The position numbers were made by a program, and so were the translations under genes. DNA of 64,000 bases from Mesorhizobium neociceri (GTDB taxonomy: Bacteria; Pseudomonadota; Alphaproteobacteria; Rhizobiales; Rhizobiaceae). The stretch is taken from positions 248,001 to 312,000 of the forward strand of contig NZ_JACDTY010000005.1 in NCBI RefSeq assembly GCF_013520985.1. Reading direction: 5' to 3'. Shown here piece by piece: positions 1 to 7,582 of this stretch (the stretch's first letter is position 1; each line of letters starts with the position of its first letter). The notes under the pieces were generated by a model. It had not been told where the DNA came from, searched no databases, and worked only from the letters and a program-made list of their open reading frames with translations.

Positions 1-2746
1 TGGTGATCAGGCCGATCAGTGTGATCAAGCCAACCTGGGTGTAGATGTTGAGCGTTCCAAGCCCCAGATTGAGCGGCACGATGGCGCCGAAGATCGACAG
101 CGGCACCGCCATCATGATGATCAGCGGGTCGCGGAAGCTTTCGAACTGCGCTGCCAGCACCAGGTAGATGACGATGACGGCGGCCGCGAACGCGATCAGG
201 ATCGTGTTGCCCTGCTCCTTTTCCTGCCGGGATTGGCCGGAATAATCGATGAAGAAGGTGTCGGGCAGGCTTTCCTTGGCAAGGTTCTCCAGGGTCTGCA
301 GCCCGTCGCCGGTGGTGACGCCGGGAAGCGGCAGCGCTGATATCGTTGCCGAGTTCAGCTGGTTGAACTGCTCGATCGCGGCCGGCGCGGCGTTGGTCGA
401 AATCTTCACCACCGCCGAAAGCGGCACCATCTCGCCGGTCACGCTGCGCACGAAATATTCGCCGAGCTTCTCGGGATTGTCGCGGAATTCCTGCGGCACC
501 TGCGGGATGATGTCGTAGCTGTTGGAGTCGCGGTCGAACTGCGCCACTTCGGCGCCGCCGACCAGCAGCGTCAGCGTCTGGCCGATGTCGGCGATCGGCA
601 GGTTGAGGGCTGCGGCGCGGTCGCGGTCGATGGTCACCGTCACCTGTGGCGCGTCGAAGGACATCGAGTTCTGCACGACGATGAAGCGACCGGAGGCCTG
701 CGCCTTGTTCTTGATCTGCTCGGCCGCCTCGTAGACCTCGGCGGAACCGCCGGTCGAGCGCACCACCATGGAGATCGGCAGGCCGCCGCCGGAGCCGGGC
801 AGCGTCGGCGGCGCGAAGACGAAGGCCTCGACGCCGGCGACCTTGGCGAGGCGTCCCTGGATGTCGGCCTGAAGCTCCTTTGAATTGCGCTGACGCTCGG
901 CCCAATCCTTGAAGGCGAAGCCGACAAAGGCGCCGTTGGTCGCACCGCCAAAGGCAACGGCTGAGAATTGCGCCCTGGTCTCGGGAATGTCCTTCACCAG
1001 GCCGAGGATCTGGTTGACGTAGGTCTCGGTGTAGTCCGAGGTCGCATAGCGCGGTGCCGTTACGATCGACAGCAGGAAGCCCTGATCCTCTTCCGGCGCC
1101 AGTTCGCTCGAGGTCTTGGTGAACATGAAGCCGGTGAGCGCCACCAGCGCCACGACCATCAGCAGCGTCACCGGCCGATTTCTCAAGGAGGCGGTGACCG
1201 CCCGCTCGTAGACATGCTCGACACGGCTGAAGGTGCCGTCGACGATGCGCTGGAAGCGGCTGTGCGATCCGGCCTTGAGGAGACGTGCGGCCATCATCGG
1301 CGTAATGGTGACGGCAATCAGGCCGGACAGCACCACCGAGCCGGCGAGCGTCACTGCAAATTCGCGGAAGAGCGCGCCGGTCAGGCCGCCGGTGAAGGCC
1401 AGCGGCGCAAACACGGCAGCGAGCGTGATGGTCATTGCCACGATAGCGGAGAAAATCTCGCGCATGCCGTTGAAGGCCGCCTGCATCGGCGACATGTGGT
1501 CTTCCTCCATGTGGCGATGGATGTTTTCCACCACCACGATGGCGTCGTCGACGACAAGGCCGATGGCCAGCACCATGGCCAGCAACGACAGAAGGTTGAT
1601 CGAATATCCCACAGCAAACAAAAGGAAGCAGACGCCGACCAGCGACAGCGGGATGGTCACGATCGGCATCATCACCGAGCGGAACGAGCCGAGGAATAAC
1701 AGGATGACCACGACGACGATGGCGACGGCCTCGGCGATGGTCTTGAACACCTCGTCGATCGAGGCGCTGATCTGCTCGGTGGAATCGTAGACGATCTCGA
1801 TGGTCATGCCTTTCGGCAGCGTGTCCTGGATCAAAGGCACGATCTTGTGGATCGCCTCCGCCGTCGTCAGCGGGTTGGCGGCCGGCGTCGGGAAGATGGC
1901 GAGGAAGGTGCCGGGTTTGCCATTGAAGCTCACCCTCGTGTCGGTGCTCTCGGCGGCAAGTTCGACGCGCGCGACGTCGCGCAACCGAACCACCTGGCCG
2001 TCGGTCGAACGCAGCGGAAGCTCGGCAAAAGCCTCCGGTGTCTGCAGCGTCGAGCGAACGGTGATCGAGGACACGACATATTCGTTCTGGGTGTTGCCGG
2101 GCGCCGACAGGAAGTTGGAGTTGTTGATCGCAGTCAGCACTTCGGCCGCGGTGACGCCGCGCGCAGCGAGCTTGATCGGGTCGATCCAGACGCGCATCGA
2201 ATATTCCTCGGCGCCGAAGATCTGCACGTCGGCGACACCTTCCACCGTCGAGATGCGCGGCCGAACGACCCGCTCGATATACTCTGTGAGCTGCTCCTTC
2301 GTCATGTTCGGATTCTGCATCGAGATGTACATCATCGCGAACTCTTGACCGGTGCCCTTGACGATAACCGGGTCCTTCGAGGCGTCAGGCAAGGTGCCGC
2401 GCACGCCCTGCACCTTCGACAGCACCTCGGTCAGCGCGACATCGGGGTTGGAGCCGAGCTTCATCTGGACGACCACGGTGCTCGAAGACGGCCGGCTCGA
2501 CGAGGTGACGTAGTCGATGTTCTCGGTCGATGCGACGGCACGCGCGATCGGGGCGGAGATGAAGCCCTGGATCAGGTCGGCGCTGGCGCCGGGATAGGCG
2601 GTCGTGATGGTGATCGCCGTCTCGTCGACCTTGGGATATTGCCGGATCGACAGGTTGAAGATGCCCTGGAAACCCAGGAGCAGGATCATGCAGGCGAGGA
2701 CGGTGGAGAGAACCGGCCGGCGAATGAAGATGTCGGAAAAGTTCAT
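1..2746 (-). CDS. RND-family (HAE1/AcrB-type) efflux permease, C-terminus cut by window edge
   Basis: Inner-membrane proton-driven RND pump subunit that would export hydrophobic or toxic compounds together with the adaptor encoded just upstream. Reading the minus strand from the ATG at 2746 gives about 915 residues, starting MNFSDIFIRRPVLSTVLACM, which is the typical amphipathic N-terminus and TM1 of AcrB-like pumps. The proton-relay TM4 sequence GLVVDDAIVVVEN is present with both aspartates, followed by the usual TM5-TM6 region, the second periplasmic half and a TM8-TM9 region running off the window. AcrB relatives are about 1,030-1,050 residues, so roughly 110-130 residues are missing at the C-terminus only because the window ends. 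The ATG overlaps the adaptor stop codon (ATGA), showing translational coupling. Substrate is unknown. Family assignment is firm. Confidence 0.95.
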   Translation of the reverse strand, partial: MNFSDIFIRRPVLSTVLACMILLLGFQGIFNLSIRQYPKVDETAITITTAYPGASADLIQGFISAPIARAVASTENIDYVTSSSRPSSSTVVVQMKLGSNPDVALTEVLSKVQGVRGTLPDASKDPVIVKGTGQEFAMMYISMQNPNMTKEQLTEYIERVVRPRISTVEGVADVQIFGAEEYSMRVWIDPIKLAARGVTAAEVLTAINNSNFLSAPGNTQNEYVVSSITVRSTLQTPEAFAELPLRSTDGQVVRLRDVARVELAAESTDTRVSFNGKPGTFLAIFPTPAANPLTTAEAIHKIVPLIQDTLPKGMTIEIVYDSTEQISASIDEVFKTIAEAVAIVVVVILLFLGSFRSVMMPIVTIPLSLVGVCFLLFAVGYSINLLSLLAMVLAIGLVVDDAIVVVENIHRHMEEDHMSPMQAAFNGMREIFSAIVAMTITLAAVFAPLAFTGGLTGALFREFAVTLAGSVVLSGLIAVTITPMMAARLLKAGSHSRFQRIVDGTFSRVEHVYERAVTASLRNRPVTLLMVVALVALTGFMFTKTSSELAPEEDQGFLLSIVTAPRYATSDYTETYVNQILGLVKDIPETRAQFSAVAFGGATNGAFVGFAFKDWAERQRNSKELQADIQGRLAKVAGVEAFVFAPPTLPGSGGGLPISMVVRSTGGSAEVYEAAEQIKNKAQASGRFIVVQNSMSFDAPQVTVTIDRDRAAALNLPIADIGQTLTLLVGGAEVAQFDRDSNSYDIIPQVPQEFRDNPEKLGEYFVRSVTGEMVPLSAVVKISTNAAPAAIEQFNQLNSATISALPLPGVTTGDGLQTLENLAKESLPDTFFIDYSGQSRQEKEQGNTILIAFAAAVIVIYLVLAAQFESFRDPLIIMMAVPLSIFGAIVPLNLGLGTLNIYTQVGLITLIGLIT

Positions 2747-4056
2747 TGCTGAGCCTGCTGGTTCGCCGACTTGCTGGGGTCAATGGTGTTGTCGACCGCA
2801 ACGGACATGCCGTTGAAGAGACGGTTCTGACCGGCGGTGACGACCTCGTCGCCGGCCTTGATGCCTTCCACGATCTCGACCATGCCATCGTTGCGGCGGC
2901 CGGGCTTCACGAACACCTGCGACAGCACAAGCGCCGGCTTCTCCTCTTCAGCCGGCTTGCCGGCATCGGCAGCGTCCTTGTCGGCGGGCTTGTCCGTGGA
3001 CTCCGCCGCGTCGGCGGTGGGCTTGGCGGCCTCGGCCTGCGGCTTTGCAGTATCGTCGGCCGGTTTGTCGGCCGCCGGCTTCTGGTCCTCGGCCTTGGCC
3101 GGCGGAGCTGCGCCCGCCTCAGCTGGCTTCGCCGGCAGGACGACAAAGACGAAGTCGCCATAGAGGCTCGACGTCAATGCCGTCTGCGGCAAGGACAGGA
3201 TATTTTTCTCCCGCGGCAGCTCGACGCGAACCTGGACGAACTGGCCGGGCGTCAGCTTGCCGTCAGGGTTGGCGACCTCGCCGCGGACGGACACCAGGCG
3301 GCTCGAAGCGTCGATCTTGGGGTCGATGCCGCGAACGGCGCCGGCAAACGGCATGTCGGCGCCGCCGCCGCTGCCGCCGAGGCCGAGCCGCACCGTCTGG
3401 CCGATCTCGAGCAGTGGCAACTGCTGTTCGGGCACCGAGAAATCGACCCGCATGGTGTCCAGATCCTGCAAGGTCACCACCGCGTTTCCGGGCGAGAGAT
3501 ATTGGCCGAGGTCGATCTTGGGTATGCCGACAGTGCCGGCGAACGGCGCCGTCAACTGCTTCTGATCAAGCACGGCCTGCAGCTTGTTGACCTGCGCGGC
3601 GGAGGCCGATGCAGCCGCCTGCGCGGTGTCGAGCGTGGCGTCCGTGCCGACGCCGCGCCGCTGCAGTTCCAGCGCGCGTTCCAGCGCCGTCTGGTCGGAT
3701 ACGGATTGCGCCTTGGCCGCCACGAGATCGGCACGTTCGACGGCGTCATCGAGTTGTAGCAGGACAGAATCAACGGGCACCTTCTGGTTGGCATGGAAAA
3801 GGATGTCCTTGACGATGCCGCTGGTCTCGACGGTCAGGTCGACGCCGCGCACGGCGCGCACCGTGCCGATCGCCTCGACGCCCGGCGTCCAGTCGGAAGG
3901 CTTGACCACAACCGTCGACACGGTGGTCGCCGGCGGCTTCATGGTGGCGAAATACTGTTTGATGGCGCTGTCACGGAACAGGTTGAAACCGACAACGCCG
4001 ACGCACACCAGAGCGAGCAGGAGCAGAATTGCTATGATGGAGATGATGCGCTTCAC
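2743..4056 (-). CDS. RND efflux periplasmic adaptor (HlyD/AcrA family)
   Basis: Membrane-fusion protein, 437 residues, that should bridge the RND permease encoded downstream to an outer-membrane channel. It has an N-terminal membrane anchor (residues about 4-27, IISIIAILLLLALVCVGVVG), a first lipoyl half (VEAIGTVRAVRGVDLTVETSG), a coiled-coil hairpin, a second lipoyl half (LTAPFAGTVGIPKIDLGQYL) and a beta-barrel domain. Unusual is a 67-residue low-complexity linker rich in Ala, Lys, Asp, Pro and Glu (residues about 308-374, bases about 2935-3135) inserted before the membrane-proximal domain. The gene is first in a leftward operon with the permease (4-base overlap) and is divergent from a TetR gene, the standard arrangement for a repressor-controlled pump. 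No TolC-like gene lies in the window. Confidence 0.94.
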   Translation of the reverse strand: MKRIISIIAILLLLALVCVGVVGFNLFRDSAIKQYFATMKPPATTVSTVVVKPSDWTPGVEAIGTVRAVRGVDLTVETSGIVKDILFHANQKVPVDSVLLQLDDAVERADLVAAKAQSVSDQTALERALELQRRGVGTDATLDTAQAAASASAAQVNKLQAVLDQKQLTAPFAGTVGIPKIDLGQYLSPGNAVVTLQDLDTMRVDFSVPEQQLPLLEIGQTVRLGLGGSGGGADMPFAGAVRGIDPKIDASSRLVSVRGEVANPDGKLTPGQFVQVRVELPREKNILSLPQTALTSSLYGDFVFVVLPAKPAEAGAAPPAKAEDQKPAADKPADDTAKPQAEAAKPTADAAESTDKPADKDAADAGKPAEEEKPALVLSQVFVKPGRRNDGMVEIVEGIKAGDEVVTAGQNRLFNGMSVAVDNTIDPSKSANQQAQQ

Positions 4057-4146
4057 GAATTGCCCCCTAGGCCGGTGTCAGGCAAAATAGCCGAATAACG
4101 GGACGCGACGGCAGGTCCCGATTACAAATGACGGCGAACTTACTGT

Positions 4147-4160
4147 ACCGTCTGGACGGT
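4147..4160. promoter_or_regulatory. Candidate TetR operator in the RND/TetR divergent promoter
   Basis: ACCGTCTGGACGGT is a perfect 6-2-6 inverted repeat, flanked by TGT on the left and CTTGTC on the right. It lies in the 144-base gap between the divergently read adaptor (start 4056) and TetR gene (start 4201). Size, symmetry and location fit an autoregulatory TetR-family operator controlling both directions. Binding itself is inferred. Confidence 0.6.
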
Positions 4161-4200
4161 CTTGTCAATTCCGCCTAGGCTCCTGTGGGGGAAGGGACCG

Positions 4201-4737
4201 ATGAAGACCCGAAGGGCAAATTCGCGCGACAAGATACTCGCTGCCGCCGCCGATGTAGCACGCGAGGCAGGCCCCGGCAGCCTGTCGCTGGATGCCGTCG
4301 CCAGCCGCGCCGGCGTGTCGAAAGGCGGCTTGCTTTACAACTTTCCGACCAAGGCCAAATTGATGCAGGGCCTGGTGGAGAATTACCTGCGCGCCTTCGA
4401 GCTGGCGCTGGAATCGGGCCGGGTCGCCGGCGCCAGCGGCGAGAGCCTGCTTGCCACCTATATCCGGCTTTCAGCGGATGATTGCGAGGAGCCGAAACCG
4501 ACGGCCTCGTGGATGTTCTCGGCGATCGCCGAGGATCCGGATTTCCTGACGCCGATAAAAGCCTTCAAGTCGCAGCTTCTGCAGCGGCTGAAGAGCGAGA
4601 CGCCGGACCTCAAGGCGCTGCTGGTCTGCTTCCTGGCCATCGAAGGGCTGCGCAGCATGAACCTCTTCGATTCCGACGTGCTGTCCGCCGACGAACGCCG
4701 CTTGCTCGTATCGGCCCTGCTGGAGATTGCTGGTTAA
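4201..4737 (+). CDS. TetR/AcrR-family transcriptional repressor
   Basis: Protein of 178 residues beginning MKTRRANSRDKILAAAADVA. The N-terminal 60 residues form the TetR DNA-binding domain, with the helix-turn-helix around SLDAVASRAGVSKGGLLYNF; the rest is the ligand-binding/dimer domain, whose effector cannot be read from sequence. I place the start at the ATG at 4201 because GGGGGAAGGGA sits directly upstream as a ribosome-binding site; an in-frame TTG at 4162 would run through the operator region and is less likely. The gene is divergent from the RND operon and next to the inverted repeat at 4147-4160, so it probably represses both itself and the pump. Its stop is one base from the convergent HlyD gene's stop. 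Confidence 0.93.
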   Translation: MKTRRANSRDKILAAAADVAREAGPGSLSLDAVASRAGVSKGGLLYNFPTKAKLMQGLVENYLRAFELALESGRVAGASGESLLATYIRLSADDCEEPKPTASWMFSAIAEDPDFLTPIKAFKSQLLQRLKSETPDLKALLVCFLAIEGLRSMNLFDSDVLSADERRLLVSALLEIAG

Positions 4738-4738
4738 C

Positions 4739-5581
4739 TCAGGGCTTCGTGGCTGCCGGTGCGGCGTCGAAAGACAGCTGGCATCGCTGGCCGGCGGGGA
4801 TCAAGTCGTCCGGATTGGCGAGTTCAAGGCGTACGCCGAAGGTGCCGCTGGCTGCATCGAACACCTTGTCCACCACGGTGACGAAGGCGTCGCGGCGCTT
4901 GTGGTCAGGTTGGTCGAGAACGACGCCGCCATGCGAACCGACGATGATCTTTCCCCACAGGGTGACCGGCACATAGGCTTCGACATAGAGTGGATCGATC
5001 TGCACGATTGTCATGATCGGGCTGTCCTGGCGCACGAACTCGCCGGCGCGCAGGCTCTGCTCGGCGACGAACCCTTTGATCGGGCTGCGGATGCTTTGCC
5101 GGTCGAGCAATGCCTGCTGGCGCCGAAGCTGGATCCCGGCCAGCAGCATCTTGCGCTTCTCGGTGTCGAGGTCGCGCTTGGCGATCTCGACGGTGGCCTG
5201 CAACTCCTCGACCTTCGAGGTGGCGACGGAACCGGAGTTCACCAGTTTCTTCGAGCGCGCCAGATCAGCTTCGGCAAGCGTCAGCCGTGTCTGCTGCGCC
5301 TGCATCGCTTCGTCGGCTTCAGCCTGCGCCTGCGCCAGCGCGACATTGGCCTCCTCGACCGTCGATTCCAGCCGCGCCACAACATCGCCTGGCTTGACGC
5401 GGGCGCCGCGGCCGACATCGACCGAGGCCAGCAACCCGGTGACCGGGCTGCCGACCTGAACGCGCTGCGTCGGCTCAGCCAGGCAGTCGAACGTCATCTC
5501 CTCGGCGCTCGCGGCCGAGGCGGCGAGAGAGAGGATGACGGTGGCCATAGCTGCGATCGGCTTCATAGGGTCATGCTTCAT
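4739..5581 (-). CDS. Periplasmic HlyD-family adaptor with cleavable signal peptide
   Basis: Protein of 280 residues. A signal peptide is visible at residues 1-26 (MKPIAAMATVILSLAASAASA then EE), so unlike the adaptor at 9768-11651 this one should be free in the periplasm or only peripherally bound. It shows a first lipoyl half (VQVGSPVTGLLASVDVGRGA), a long Ala/Glu/Gln-rich coiled coil (about 75-145), a second lipoyl half (IRSPIKGFVAEQSLRAGEFV) and a beta-barrel region ending with a QRCQL segment. It is the last gene of the leftward operon DUF3467 / GAF-HlyD / PqqD-S2P-HlyD / SecA-like, starting 12 bases after the SecA-like stop. That context, not the RND operon beyond the convergent TetR gene, suggests it serves the export system proposed for the giant protein. 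It is short for an RND adaptor. Confidence 0.88.
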   Translation of the reverse strand: MKHDPMKPIAAMATVILSLAASAASAEEMTFDCLAEPTQRVQVGSPVTGLLASVDVGRGARVKPGDVVARLESTVEEANVALAQAQAEADEAMQAQQTRLTLAEADLARSKKLVNSGSVATSKVEELQATVEIAKRDLDTEKRKMLLAGIQLRRQQALLDRQSIRSPIKGFVAEQSLRAGEFVRQDSPIMTIVQIDPLYVEAYVPVTLWGKIIVGSHGGVVLDQPDHKRRDAFVTVVDKVFDAASGTFGVRLELANPDDLIPAGQRCQLSFDAAPAATKP

Positions 5582-5593
5582 GGTTCACGTTGC

Positions 5594-7582
5594 TCACTCC
5601 GGGCGGCCGGAGAAGGCAAGGGTGCGGCTCTGTCTTTCGTCGGAGCGCAAGAGGTCGTTGCGCATACCGGCGTGAACGCGTTCGGCACGGCGTTGCGCAT
5701 GGCGCAGCAGCCAGCGCGACGGACCCTCGCCAAGGATAGGTGCGGCCGCGCGGCACAATGTCTTCAGCGGCCGGCTGGCGGCGAAATCGACAAGCGCGTC
5801 ATCGAGCGACAGGATCGCCTGGAAGCAGCCGGGCTGGCCTTGCCGGCCGCTGCGGCCGGCAAGCTGGTCGTCGATGCGCCGCGCCTCGTGCCGCTCCATC
5901 ATGATGACATGCAAGCCGCCGAGCTCCTCGACGCCGTCGGCGAGATGGATGTCGGTGCCGCGTCCTGCCATGTTGGTGGCGACGGTGATGCGGCCGAGTT
6001 CGCCGGCCTGGGCGACGACGGCGGCCTCGGTGCTGTCCTGTGCTGCGCTCAGCACAAGGTGCGGAAGCCCGGCGCGGTCAAGATGCTCGCTGGCCACCAT
6101 AGAGCAGGCGACCGAGCCGGTGCCGACCAGAACCGGCACGCCCTTGGCATGCAGCTCGGCAATGCGCTTGACCGCAACCCGCCACTTTGCCTCTTCATCC
6201 GGCAGCACCCGGTCGACCAGATTTTTGCGCTGCCTGGGCCGGTGCGTCGGGATCGTCACCACCGGCAGCCGGTAGACGTTCCAGAATTCGCGCGCCACCT
6301 GGCGTGCCGTTCCGGTCATGCCGGACAGATGGCCGTAGCGGCGGAAGAAGCGCTGATAGGTCATGCGCGCGATGGTGGTGCGCCGCGCCGAAGGCTTGCA
6401 GCTTTCCTTGACCTCGATCATCTGGTGCAGGCCGTCGGTCCAGGCGCGGTCAGGCATCAGCCGGCCGGTGTGCTGGTCGATGATCTGCACCTTGCCGTCG
6501 CGTACCAGATATTCCTCACCGCGATGAAAAAGATGCAATGCCGACAGCGCCTGGCGGGCAAACTCCTCGCGCACGATGACGCCGCGCCATTCCTTGCCAT
6601 GTGCTTCAGCGAAGTCGGCGATGCGCTCGCGGCCGGCATCGGTCAGCACAACGCGCTTTTGTTCGCTGAGCATGTGGTAGTCGGTGCCTGCCTCGAGCAT
6701 GGCTGCAAGCTCGAGCGCCTCTTGCGCGGCTTCGGCCGAAATCTCGCCCTTGGCTTCGCCGGAGATGACCAGCGGCGTGCGCGCTTCGTCGACGAGCACG
6801 CTGTCGGCTTCGTCGACGATGGCGAAATGCAGGCCACGCAGGCGCAGTTTCGTCAGCCGCGGCGTCTCGTCCTGCAAGCCTTCGATCTTCAGCCGCAGAT
6901 TTCCGTCGCGCTGGCCAAGAACGATGCGGTCGCGCAGATAGTCGAAGGCCAGCTCCTTGTTGGTACAGTAGGTGATGTCGGCCCGGTAGGCGGCCTGCCG
7001 TTCCTGCATCGATTGCCCACCTATGACGACGCCGACCGACAGCCCCAGCGCATCATAGATCGGCTGGGTGAGTTCGGCGTCGCGCTTGGCTAGGTAGTCG
7101 TTGACGGTGACGACATGCACCGGCATGCCGGCAAGGGCGGCGGTGCCGGCGGCAAGGGCTGCCGTCAGCGTCTTGCCTTCGCCGGTCGCCATCTCGGCGA
7201 GATAGCCGCGGATCATCGCGTAGGCGCCGATCATCTGTACGGGGTAATGGCGCCGGCCACTGAGGCGCGCCGAAAGTTCGCGGATGACGGCAAAGCATTC
7301 GGCGACGATGGCTTCGGGAAAGCCGCGCTTGCGTCTCAGCGACAGCGATATCTGTCTTGCCCGCAGGCGCAGCGCCTCGTTGGACAGCGCCCGCATCTCG
7401 GTGTCGAAGGCATCTGCCTTGGGCACGATATCGGCCAGCCGGCGGGCGCGGCGCGAAGCACCCGCCACCACGCCGAAGGCCAGGATGCGCGAAGCATAGT
7501 CGTCGAGCGGCGCTTTCTTGATGTATTCCCGCTCGGCGTAGAGAACCGGCAGCGGCGGCCTGACCAAAGCGGCGTCAGACAT
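5594..7582 (-). CDS. SecA-like translocation ATPase, short form
   Basis: Protein of 662 residues related to the preprotein translocase motor SecA. The nucleotide-binding core is intact: Walker A MATGEGKT (about 131-138), TVNDYLAKRDAE just after it, Walker B/DEAD-type VDEADS (about 256-261), LVDEARTPLVISG, ATNMAGRGTDIHL and the arginine-finger region GRSGRQG. A preprotein cross-linking region is present between the motifs. Canonical SecA is about 850-900 residues and carries roughly 390 residues after the GRSGRQG motif. Here only about 90 follow, ending within what corresponds to the long scaffold helix (AQRRAERVHAGMRNDLL). The wing, two-helix finger and zinc-binding C-tail are therefore absent. 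The gene overlaps the upstream S2P gene by 8 bases. Probably an accessory, system-specific ATPase rather than the housekeeping SecA. Confidence 0.9.
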   Translation of the reverse strand: MSDAALVRPPLPVLYAEREYIKKAPLDDYASRILAFGVVAGASRRARRLADIVPKADAFDTEMRALSNEALRLRARQISLSLRRKRGFPEAIVAECFAVIRELSARLSGRRHYPVQMIGAYAMIRGYLAEMATGEGKTLTAALAAGTAALAGMPVHVVTVNDYLAKRDAELTQPIYDALGLSVGVVIGGQSMQERQAAYRADITYCTNKELAFDYLRDRIVLGQRDGNLRLKIEGLQDETPRLTKLRLRGLHFAIVDEADSVLVDEARTPLVISGEAKGEISAEAAQEALELAAMLEAGTDYHMLSEQKRVVLTDAGRERIADFAEAHGKEWRGVIVREEFARQALSALHLFHRGEEYLVRDGKVQIIDQHTGRLMPDRAWTDGLHQMIEVKESCKPSARRTTIARMTYQRFFRRYGHLSGMTGTARQVAREFWNVYRLPVVTIPTHRPRQRKNLVDRVLPDEEAKWRVAVKRIAELHAKGVPVLVGTGSVACSMVASEHLDRAGLPHLVLSAAQDSTEAAVVAQAGELGRITVATNMAGRGTDIHLADGVEELGGLHVIMMERHEARRIDDQLAGRSGRQGQPGCFQAILSLDDALVDFAASRPLKTLCRAAAPILGEGPSRWLLRHAQRRAERVHAGMRNDLLRSDERQSRTLAFSGRPE

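Noticed and set aside
4727..7093. A 788-codon open frame on the plus strand
   Set aside because: It is antisense to the HlyD and SecA-like genes, both of which have clear family motifs; the translation is low-complexity.
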